A DNA stretch of 10,278 nt from Amoebophrya sp. AT5.2 (Eukaryota; Sar; Dinophyceae; Syndiniales; Amoebophryaceae): positions 1 to 10,278 of the forward strand of contig RXOD01006461.1 in the NCBI GenBank assembly GCA_005223375.1, in the 5' to 3' direction. Shown here one piece after another: positions 1 to 7,475 of this stretch. The notes under the pieces are model-generated. The model ran no database searches. It was not told where the DNA came from and worked only from the letters and a program-made list of their open reading frames with translations. A program made the translations under genes and the position numbers. The first letter of the stretch is position 1, and each line of letters begins with the position of its first letter.

Positions 1-308
1 CCGCGGGTGTAGCAGCCAAAGTAGTACATTAGAAGTTTGCGTCTGCGTCAGCGTCTGAAGATACCGACCGTGACGCGTTGGCTAGGCTTAACCAGGAACG
101 CCGCTCCTCAGCACGATCGACCCAAGGCGGCCGGGCTCCGCCCGGCCCAGCCTTGTATATAAAAATTTTCCATATCAATATTATTGTTTTCCACCACCAT
201 CTTCACCTTCCTACGGGATGCTAGATAAGCTCCATGTCTCGGGTGAATATTTAGCGCATAGTGAGATACTGTATCTATCGACCATAGCTCTACTCTCCTC
301 GGCGCCAG
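1..308 (+). other. Intron (3' part) of the ThrRS gene, or intron with unrecognised upstream exon
   Basis: No ThrRS-like coding sequence is visible here. The ThrRS exon starts cleanly after a CCAG acceptor at 305-308, and its first codon is GTG (Val) in the conserved VITPN block. The residues expected just upstream in the family are not encoded in 1-308, so at least most of this stretch is intronic. It holds a GC-rich hairpin (123-155) followed by AT-rich sequence and a 13-nt palindrome at 264-276. Confidence 0.6.
123..155. repeat. GC-rich hairpin in ThrRS upstream intron
   Basis: Inner arms GCCGGGC (130-136) and GCCCGGC (140-146) pair perfectly around a TCC loop. Outer arms CAAGGC (123-128) and GCCTTG (150-155) also pair, across a small internal loop (G129 versus CCA 147-149). 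It lies immediately before an AT-rich stretch. Compare the hairpin at 10254-10278. Confidence 0.7.
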
Positions 309-2659
309 GTGATCACTCCGAACTTGTACCACGAGAGCTTGTTTAAGGCGTCGGGGCACTACTACAAGTACAAGGACGATATGTACAACATGGATATCGA
401 GGGCGAGAAGTGGTTCCTGAAGCCGATGAACTGTCCGGGTCACTGCGTGGTCTTCTCCCACCGGGTGAGGTCGTATCGCGAGCTGCCCTTCCGAATGGCC
501 TCCTTCGGGGTGCTTCACAGGAACGAGAATAGCGGGGCGCTCAGCGGTATAAGAAACTTAATTTATGACACCAAAATCCTGAAGCAGGAGCTACTACTGG
601 AGGAATAGTATTCAATACGAATCAATCAATTGGAAAGATTGATTCGCGTTACTTTATGCACTTTACATCTAGATCTACAGGCTTCCGAGGTTGCCTCTTG
701 GCAGGCTTGTGATTCTTGGTTTTTATGTAGTAGTTCTACTAGAAGTTGTTTCTCCTCCTCGAAAGAAGAAACAAAAAGTATCGGATATCGATTCATTCTT
801 CGCTTGGTCGCATGTTATTATAGCTGAACAAAATCGAAGATTGCTCAGTCTCTCTCTACTGCATTGAAATGAATTGAATCAAAATCAAAATCAGTATCAA
901 GCAATATCATCAATCAATCAAACCAGGTTTGACGCGTGTCCGTCGTTTCCAGCAGGACGATGCGCATATTTTTTGCCGGCCCGACCAGATCTTGGAGGAG
1001 ATTCGGGGTGCGCTCGCGTTCGTGAAGTTTGTGTACGACACGATCGGTCTGGAGTTCACCATGGTCCTGTCCACGCGGCCGAAGAAGGCGATCGGGTCGA
1101 AGGAGATTTGGGCCAACGCGGAGGCGCAGCTGCAGGCCGCGCTGAACGAGTCCGGCAAGCCCTGGGCACTGAACAAGGGCGACGGCGCGTTCTACGGCCC
1201 CAAGATCGACTTCAAGGTGAAGGACGCCATCGGCAGAAGCCACCAGTGCGCGACCATCCAGCTGGACTTTAACCTGCCGATGCGGTTCAACCTGCAGTAC
1301 CGGGGGAAAGAGGAGGAACAGAAGGGGGACGGGGCGGGGGAGGCGCCTCCCGTACCAGCAGGTGCCGCTGAGCCAGGCTCGGCGGAGGGTGGAAGCAGTG
1401 GAAGTGCAGCACCAGCAGCAAAGACGTCGGAGGAACAAAAACTAAAGGAAAAAGAAGCAAAAATGGAAGCGAAAGGCCTGGAGGGAGTAGTAAAGCCAGG
1501 ACACGAGCGACCAGTGATGATCCATCGAGCGATTCTGGGAAGCGTGGAGCGGTTTACGGGTACTGTTGATAGCACCATTTCATTCTCGTTCGTTCTTTTA
1601 TTGTATCCGCTGTCCAGGTCCAGCGGACCTGTTTCCCCTCGAACAACATCAAAAGCGCCTTTGACATTCATTGAAGCCCTGCCTAGTACCTTCTTGCGCT
1701 CTCTGCCATCGGACCTTCCTCGTAGATGTACTTACAGTTATTTCGACCGTGAGTTACAAGGACTATACTAGATGATTTCCGATTATTAAAATCCAATCCC
1801 GAAATTTCTCCTCCCCATATGATCGCAAACCAAAACCGAACGCAAAACCCCTTCGCAAATCAATCCAAATGGCGCAGGTATTCTCTGCGAGCACTACGCT
1901 GGCAAGTGGCCGTTTTTCATTTCCCCGCGGCAGCTGATGATCGTGCCCACCCACGCGGGGCTGAACAAGTACTGTGAGTATGTGGCCGAGCAGTACCGAA
2001 ACTTCGGGATCTTCGCGGATGTGGACGTGTCGAGCAAGACGATGAATAAGAAGGTCCGCGAGGCGCAGGTGGCCCAGTACAACTACGTGGCCATCTGCGG
2101 CGAGAAGGAGCAGGAGAGCATGTCCGTGAACCTGCGGGACCGCGACGTGGGCCGCTCGATCGGAGAGTTTTCGCTGGCGGACAGCATGAAGATGCTGCTC
2201 GAAAAGGCGCACCCAAACAGTAAACCAGCAAACGCGTTCGACGCGTTCGAGGGAGTGATGCCAATACTGGGGTCGACGTCGGCCTCATCCTCATCCGAGT
2301 CAAAGAAATCTCCAGATGTTGAGAGCAAGCAGGGCAGCGGAAAGGAGGCGGAAGAAAAAAAAGCGGGCAGTGCAGGAGCTTCTGGGGCGGCGCCAGCTCC
2401 AGCGGCGAAGAGCAAAAAAGCAAACAATGGAGGTGGTGCTGCAGCTGGGAACAAGAACGGAGCAGCGCCAGCAGGAGGTGCCCAGAAAGACTGGGAGGCA
2501 CACTTCGCGGAATTCCCGTATGTCGAGGGCTATGTGGTGTCGAAGGCGGACAAGGAACTGCACGGACAATTGCAGAAGAACGGCAACATGGCTGGCGCGA
2601 ATTTGCAACGATGGTACTCACACATGGATGCACTACTGGCCGCAAGCAACAGTCTGTAG
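309..2659 (+). CDS. TARS: Threonyl-tRNA synthetase (3' part, three exons) with eEF1B-like C-terminal domain
   Basis: Joins exons 309-546, 927-1559 and 1878-2659 (phase-1 introns); 550 residues, 5' end outside the window. The enzyme charges tRNA-Thr with threonine in the cytosol. Visible in order, numbering from the first residue here: class II catalytic core with MNCPGHC (Cys42), motif 2 region with HRNE (70-73), QQDDAHIF (His93) and [12 protein letters not shown] (His279, Arg288). Cys42, His93 and His279 match the zinc-binding triad known in ThrRS. The anticodon-binding domain runs from SPRQLMIVP to about residue 400. Two oddities are a Gly/Ala/Glu/Lys-rich insertion at 205-273 and a C-terminal extension. 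The extension is a low-complexity linker followed by residues 495-550, which carry [11 protein letters not shown] and RWYSHM as in the GST-like N-terminal domain of eEF1B subunits. Family and splicing are secure because the joined protein reads through conserved blocks without gaps. Confidence 0.95.
547..926 (+). other. ThrRS intron, phase 1
   Basis: GTATAAG donor and AAACCAG acceptor, 380 nt. Removing it joins AGC G with GT TTG ACG to give Gly-Leu-Thr at a conserved ThrRS site. GGT occurs at both splice junctions. A perfect 10-bp inverted repeat lies inside (618-627 with 637-646), plus a small TAGTAG/CTACTA hairpin (728-741). Confidence 0.9.
618..646. repeat. 10-bp inverted repeat inside ThrRS intron
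   Basis: CGAATCAATC (618-627) and GATTGATTCG (637-646) are exact reverse complements around a 9-nt spacer. Related ATCAATCAATC sequence recurs near the intron's 3' end at about 909-920. Confidence 0.7.
1560..1877 (+). other. ThrRS intron, phase 1
   Basis: GTACTG donor and GGCGCAG acceptor, 318 nt. Splicing joins ACG G with GT ATT CTC to give Thr-Gly-Ile-Leu, leading into [12 protein letters not shown], a conserved ThrRS block. GGT again occurs at both junctions. A short AGGTCC/GGACCT inverted repeat lies around 1616-1630. Confidence 0.9.
2489..2656 (+). other. eEF1B/GST-C-like domain coded at the ThrRS C-terminus
   Basis: Last 56 residues of the ThrRS frame. They contain [11 protein letters not shown], then about 20 residues later [10 protein letters not shown]. 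The spacing and residues match the helical N-terminal segment of eEF1B exchange-factor subunits (Y-I/V-x-G-Y-x-x-S-x-A-D ... R-W-Y-x-H-I). Such GST-like modules tether synthetases and elongation factors in multi-protein complexes in other eukaryotes. The domain is in frame with the synthetase, after a Lys/Ser/Ala/Gly-rich linker of roughly 80 to 90 residues, in the same exon. Confidence 0.75.
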
Positions 2660-3810
2660 TAGCAGCAGGACGAGAGTCTGCGACGACGACCATAATAGAT
2701 TGAATGAAAAGGATCATGAATGATGTATGATGAATACTTTACGGCTTCGGTAAAACTCCTACAAGCGCAAGATGAAGATTTTCCGATTCTGAATAAATAT
2801 CGATGGAAAGGACCTCCAGACTTTTAGTTCTTGAATACCTATTTGGCTTCCCTCTCGACGATCGTGATGCAGTACTCCTATTTTTGCAGGTTGTCGAGTA
2901 GCGCAGCCATATTTTATGGGTATGACCTACAAGTTGGGGATCTACTTCCACATCGATATCAATTGCTATTGCATCGACGAAAGCTTCTGCATTACAAGTG
3001 ATCCCGCACCATTCAGCACTATGAGCAACTACAACGACTACGCCTTTTTTGTTTTGAAGCGCTTATTTTGATTTCACAGAATGACTGAAGAGGAAGCTGA
3101 TCATGACATGATGGTCTTCTTTTTTCTGCATTTCGCGTATAACGCACTACATGATGATGGGAGATATTTATTTATTTCGCAGAGATGACATCGGCTGACG
3201 CTTTGACGCGATAACTTTATCGCAGGAAGAAGTGGCGATTTAGTATCTCCCTCCTCGAGTGGTTCATGGGTTCGTCTCTCCTGCCCTTGTCGAGTGGTTT
3301 CCGGTTCGGCTCTACGCGGCACCACCGTGGGATGGTGGGGCCGCAGCACCGAGGCGACGGCCGAAGGTGCTACCCCTTCTTCATCGAAGGGAAATTTTCG
3401 AATCCAGTTGCCGATGTTCGTTCCATCGGTAGGCCGCAGAATGAGAGGTATGAGGGACGACCCTTGAAGCTCTATGCAAAGTAAGAAGAGGAACAAGAAG
3501 GTCAACCAGCAGGAGAAAAGACAAGACTGAATACATACATAGAGCGTAACGTACGCGAGGTTCGGAGCCCGCAATCACCCCCCTGACATAGAGCGCAAAA
3601 CGAAATTCGTGGCTTGTCAAAGTACGAATATACATCAGAACCGAAAATAATGAAAAGAAGCTATCTTCTACTTTCTAAAGTCAGAACTTGTACTAGATGT
3701 AGTTGTACTTGAGAAATAGAGTTGTCGCAGAGGACGTGGTAACCTATTTTAAGCTCAGACTGAGAGATTCCGCAGTCCTCAGCACACACCAGTTTCATTT
3801 GATCAAGAAG
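2660..3810. other. Intergenic spacer with a stem-loop cluster; no secure gene
   Basis: About 1.15 kb between the ThrRS stop and the next supported start. It includes a short ATG frame at 2916-3071 (51 codons, Cys/Tyr-rich, no recognised family). A minus-strand frame at 3574-3101 (157 codons) has a hydrophobic N-terminal stretch. Neither has homology I recognise and both lack the GC-rich coding look of the real exons, so neither is called as a gene. A GC-rich patch at 3250-3395 holds an imperfect direct repeat (TCGAGTGGTT at 3255 and 3290) and three stem-loops. Confidence 0.5.
3316..3391. repeat. Three adjacent stem-loops in the spacer
   Basis: Stem 1: GCGGCACCACC (3316-3326) pairs with GGTGGGGCCGC (3334-3344) at 10 of 11 positions. 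Stem 2: AGCACC (3345-3350) pairs with GGTGCT (3366-3371). Stem 3: CCCTTC (3374-3379) pairs with GAAGGG (3386-3391). The stems abut one another. This may be a structured transcript or chance in a GC-rich patch; no known ncRNA family was recognised. Confidence 0.4.
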
Positions 3811-4425
3811 ATGACAATCTTTGCTGCGGAAGTCGTTTCGTGGCGGTTGCGCCGCATATGGGTCATTGTGCATGTGCTGGCGGGGCCTCGGTTTCGGTCG
3901 ACGACGACGAGGACAACAGGAGTGGCGGCGTCTCCGAGCGACGAAAGCGCGGACATAATGAAGGCTCTTCTGTTGAAGACTGATGAGGAAGGTCGTGCTG
4001 CAGCCGCAAGAACCTCGAGCCACGCGCCACCGCCGATGTGGTCAGACATAGCGCTGCAGGCGGCGTCTGTGGCGGGCGATGGAAAGGGGCAGCTTGTTTC
4101 TTCCGGGGCAGCAGCAGGCGCGCACGAAGAAAAAGCCCACTTGAAGAAAACGGACGACGCCGGCGTAATTGAGTCTCCGCCGCCAAGAGTTGGGGGCGTG
4201 GGCGGAGCGACGCCGGCAGGAGCGTCTAATGATCTAAGTACCACTCAAGACAAGAAAAGAGGACCACAACAAGGGCAGGGAGACGACTGGCTCGGTACGC
4301 TACTGGGAGTCAATCTGCTTTTGTTTCTGTTAAGCGGCTACAGGCTGACGGTCTTGAACAGAGAGCAAAGGAGGACGGGAAGTAGCGGAGGCGCTGGAGG
4401 AAGTGCTGGTCTGGAGCTCACCTAA
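3811..4425 (+). CDS. Hypothetical membrane protein (C-terminal membrane segment)
   Basis: 204 residues from the only in-frame ATG before the coding-like region; the frame is also open upstream without an ATG. The N-terminus has a short hydrophobic run (IWVIVHVLAG, about residues 16-25) that could be a weak signal sequence. The middle is Ala/Gly/Ser/Pro-rich and probably disordered. One strong membrane segment lies at about 160-182 (LLGVNLLLFLLSG), followed by a basic NREQRR and a Gly/Ser tail. No family recognised. The stop may not be the true end: a GT...CAG intron at 4409-4484 (76 nt, phase 1) would bypass it and continue in frame to a TGA at 4691-4693, adding a tail of about 70 residues. 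The region is GC-rich like real exons, which is the main reason to call it. Confidence 0.45.
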   Translation: MTIFAAEVVSWRLRRIWVIVHVLAGPRFRSTTTRTTGVAASPSDESADIMKALLLKTDEEGRAAAARTSSHAPPPMWSDIALQAASVAGDGKGQLVSSGAAAGAHEEKAHLKKTDDAGVIESPPPRVGGVGGATPAGASNDLSTTQDKKRGPQQGQGDDWLGTLLGVNLLLFLLSGYRLTVLNREQRRTGSSGGAGGSAGLELT

Positions 4426-4961
4426 GTATTTTACTAAGAATAAGGCTGATCACGCGCCGGAGCTCAATACTGTGCCTGGAGCAGAGCGGGGCTCGGCCTG
4501 CAAGAGGGTGATGAAAAATTCGAGCGACGCGGAGATACTCGTGGCCGGACGACGATGGAGGGACACGGCATTCACACCTCTGGCGTCACCGAATGTGGAG
4601 CGGCTAGAGCACAATGCACCAGAAGGAATATCAGAAAACCGAAAATCACCAGTTTCACTTCCTCTTCATCAAAGAAATAGCCGAAGATCTTGATGTCGAC
4701 GTCGAGCGAAAAAAAAGTGCGTACTTTTTTCCCATCGGTTGCACCAGGACCAGGAGAACAGTAGCACACCGCGAGCATGACAACATAGCGACCTTTAGCG
4801 TTCCCTTAGAGTTAGAAGACTTTGGGCCTCTGATAAATTCTTTCTTCACTTAATGTAATTAATTTCCTTCGAACGATCGCAGAGCATCGAAGCGTGATCG
4901 CTAACGAAGGCAAAGCCGCGTCTTCTGAACATCTTCTTCGCGTGGTGAGTCCTCTATTCTA
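4426..4961. other. Spacer or alternative 3' exon before the FAF2-like gene
   Basis: 4485-4620 is GC-rich and stays open in the frame ending at 4693, so it could be the last exon of the upstream membrane-protein gene. From about 4620 onward the sequence turns AT-rich. A 79-codon ATG frame at 4614-4853 shows no recognisable family. A CCTTCG (4866-4871)/CGAAGG (4905-4910) inverted repeat is present. No promoter motif could be identified. Confidence 0.4.
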
Positions 4962-7327
4962 ATGATGTCCGACGACGCGAACATCATGCCGCCGCTCGGC
5001 TCGGAGCAGGAGGAGAAGGTGACTCTCTTTCGCGAGGTGACGCAAGCCGCGGAAACACGTGCCCGACAGTACCTCGAGATGAGCAACTGGAACGTTGAGC
5101 AAGCCATCAACCTTCACATGACCGGCGCACTGGACAACATGGCCGCCGACCATGGCGGAGGACCAACAGCTGGTGGTAACGACTTCATAGGCGGGACAAA
5201 CGACACCCTCATGGGCAACGGCGCCGGAGCAGCTGGCTTCATAGGGCCAGTTGCACCAAACGAAAGCGGGGTAAGATTGATTTTCAAGAAAAATATATTC
5301 TTTTCAAGAAAGAAATAAAAAAACATCCTCATCGCCCCCCCCGCCGCTTGTACGCTGGACGGGGTCGTGGGGCCGCTGCGGCGGCAGCCAAACAAGCCAA
5401 ACTTTTCCATGCGAAGAGCCAAACTTTTCCAAGATTAAACGAAGTCGAAGACGAACAGACATGATCTACAAACATCATGATGAAGGTTGACTTTGTTGAA
5501 GTCTTGTTTCAGGAGCTTCATCGGTTTTGATCTTCCACCTACAACCAACAGCCCAGCGACCAGCCTTCCGGGATCCAGCGCGTCGCCGAGCGCGCCGGCT
5601 CGCTCGTCTCCAAGGTATTTTCCGGCATCGGCGGCTTTTTGTCTAGCATTCTGATACCCGACGAGGAGCAGCTGCCGGGGGGCGGCGGTTCGTCGTCTTC
5701 AAGCAGCTCGAGCAGAGGCGGGCGCACCGGCACCGAGTTTAAGCAGATGTTCGAACGAGCGTATGGCAGTGCCGGACCCCAGCCGACGTTCTTCGAGGCG
5801 GGGAGCTTCAACGAGGCGATACAGCACGCGAAAGACAACATGAAACTGCTGTGCGTGTACTTCCACTGCGACACGGCTGGCTACACGGATCAATTCTGTA
5901 AGGACGTGTTGAAGAACGACCTGGTGGTTCCGATGCTTGCGGAGACGTGCGTGGTGTTCCCACAAGATATCGTGCACAGGGCGGCGTACGACCTGGCGAG
6001 GCAGTTTAACGTAAAATAAAAAAAAATACTTACAAGTTTGTAAATTAATTGTACCTCTACTGTCAGTCTCGGCTGATATTCCTAATCCTAAAAAAATTGC
6101 TCATGCTTTGCTTCGCTTCCGTTTACCACGGATGCGGCGGGTCCGGGTCGTGCAGCATAACAGAAGAGTGCAACATCCAACATGCAACAAAATCGTACAA
6201 CAGGTGAGGTCCTACCCCTTCATTGGACTGGTGCTTCCGGTGTCGTCAACAGACTACAGTGTGCTGCACAAGCTGGAGGGGCAGGTGCTATTCTGCTCCA
6301 ACTGTGGTCATCATAGCTCTCACTATAAGTATAAATTCAATTTCAAATTCATTGCTACAACGACTGTGCGCCGAAGAAGGAAACGGTACTACTTAGCTTC
6401 ATAATCCAATAGACGGAGCCAAAAAGGATCAAAATCGGTAGCTCAAAAAAAAAATCACAGGCTGCGTGCGATATGGACGCTGTGATAGCAGTCCTCACCC
6501 AGGGCGCAGACGATCTTTCCGAGAACCGCGCCAGGCTGGCGACCGCCGCAAATGCGTATGCGCAGGACCGGCTGCTGCGGGCGGAGCAGGAGCGGGAGTT
6601 TCAGGAAGCGCTCGCGAAGGACCGCGAGGCTGATGCCGCGCGGCAGCGGGAGGAGGAGGCGCGACAGAAGGCGCTCGAAGAGGAGACGCAGGCGCAGGTG
6701 GCAAGGGAAAACGCAGCCATGGAACTGGAGGCGAAGAGAAGAAAACTAGCGAACGAAGTGGTGGTGGTAGACGCAGCAACAAGCGAGCCGAAAACGAAAA
6801 TACAAGTCAAATTCCCGAGCGGACAAAGAGTACTCGTTCAACTTCTGTTGGTGTCCTATAGTATACTGATTTTTGTGCTGCCCTCGTCGTCTCTCCCAGT
6901 CTGACCACAGAAGCACTGAGTCAAGTAAATTAGAAGCACACGACTTTAGACTTACTAGTGCAGCGCACGACTTGGACTTTTATGGTTAATGCAGCAGCTA
7001 GGAAAGCAAACTTCTGGTTCTCCTGTCGTGCTGAGTGTGATCGGTTGACACACACACATCCTGTTGCGAATCTTTTCTCCATGAATCTGCCGCCAGGTAA
7101 ACCGCACTTTTCTGCAGAGCCACACGCTGAGGGATTTGTTCGATTGGGTGGAGGCATCCGAGTACACGGAGGCGACGGCGCCCAAAGTACCAACCAAATT
7201 CAACCTTAACACGTCGTTTCCCACGAAAACGCTGACCCGCTCCGAGGAAACGCTCAAGGATGCGGGCTTAGTGCCGAACGTACAAGTTCTCCTACAAGAC
7301 TTGAGCGAGGACGACGACGAGTTGTAG
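4962..7327 (+). CDS. FAF2: FAF2/UBXD8-like UBX-domain protein, five exons
   Basis: Joins 4962-5270, 5552-6010, 6204-6284, 6461-6829 and 7097-7327, all at phase 0; 482 residues. Known family members recruit the Cdc48/p97 unfoldase to ubiquitinated ER or lipid-droplet proteins. Order: UBA-like domain at 19-53 (AAETRARQYLEMSNWNVEQAI); a Gly/Ser/Ile stretch at 119-138 that may be an amphipathic or membrane segment, weaker than the FAF2 hairpin; a Ser/Gly linker; the thioredoxin-like UAS domain from about 165 to 300 (LLCVYFHCD, QFCKDVL, SYPFIGLVLP); a Glu/Arg/Ala-rich coiled coil at about 310-385; and a UBX domain from about 395 to the end (KFPSGQRVNRTF, HTLRDLFDWVE, VQVLLQDLSED). The usual FPR loop reads FPT here. 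The start is the first of two adjacent ATGs. The last exon starts at 7097, not at the in-frame CTGCAG acceptor ending at 7117, because this restores the missing UBX residues. Confidence 0.9.
5271..5551 (+). other. FAF2-like intron 1, phase 0, with short tandem repeats
   Basis: GTAAGATT donor and CCAACAG acceptor, 281 nt. It contains an 11-bp direct repeat TTTTCAAGAAA (5281-5291 and 5301-5311), a C-rich run near 5335, a GC-rich patch, and a 15-bp direct repeat AGCCAAACTTTTCCA (5395-5409 and 5417-5431) with a partial third copy AGCCAAAC at 5386-5393. Confidence 0.8.
6011..6203 (+). other. FAF2-like intron 2, phase 0
   Basis: GTAAAATA donor and TACAACAG acceptor, 193 nt. Splicing joins AAC to GTG AGG to give Phe-Asn-Val-Arg-Ser-Tyr-Pro-Phe, the expected UAS-domain continuation. 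The next exon begins with GT. Without splicing the frame ends at a TAA at 6017. Confidence 0.85.
6285..6460 (+). other. FAF2-like intron 3, phase 0
   Basis: CAG|GTGCTA donor and AATCACAG acceptor, 176 nt. Splicing joins KLEGQ to AACDMDAVI, matching the spacing after the KLEG turn in the FAF2 UAS domain. The acceptor follows an A-run. Confidence 0.75.
6830..7096 (+). other. FAF2-like intron 4, phase 0, flanked by GTA
   Basis: AGA|GTACTC donor and CGCCAG|GTAAAC acceptor, 267 nt. Splicing gives SGQR-VNRTFLQSHTL, a normal first part of the UBX fold. GTA is present at both ends. Confidence 0.8.
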
Positions 7328-7475
7328 CCTACGTATAATTCCGCGCCAACGTCGTCGCGAACGCACACGTTCTGCTGCAGGACTCGAGCGAGGACGTCGA
7401 GGAATTATTGTACGTTCGTAGACTCAGACTGTCTATTCCGCCCGCGTCATGCTCTTGGACCTGAGCGGCGACTGA
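7271..7475 (+). repeat. Repeated copies of the UBX C-terminal segment running past the stop codon
   Basis: Copy 1 is the real coding end (7271-7324, VPNVQVLLQDLSEDDDEL). Copy 2 at 7354-7407 reads VANAHVLLQDSSEDVEEL and matches copy 1 at 42 of 54 bases. A weaker copy 3 at 7443-7472 reads RVMLLDLSGD and then hits TGA. ATTCCGC precedes both extra copies. Copies are spaced about 83 and 77 bp and fall in different frames, so copies 2 and 3 are not read through from the gene as annotated. Confidence 0.7.

Noticed and set aside
1917..2717. Minus-strand frame of 266 codons
   Set aside because: Antisense of the ThrRS anticodon-binding and linker exon; its low-complexity composition is explained by the plus-strand coding sequence.
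2916..3071. 51-codon ATG frame with several Cys and Tyr
   Set aside because: Too short and without homology or conserved context; kept only as a note in the spacer entry.
3255..3410. Possible tRNA from GGTTCG and TTCGAATCC words
   Set aside because: No acceptor or anticodon stem pairing could be built around these words.
3101..3574. Minus-strand frame of 157 codons with a hydrophobic N-terminus
   Set aside because: No recognised family, overlaps a plus-strand frame and the stem-loop patch, and would be the only gene on the minus strand; the hydrophobic run comes from AT-rich spacer.
6495..6782. Minus-strand Pro/Arg/Ala-rich frame
   Set aside because: Antisense shadow of the FAF2-like coiled-coil exon.
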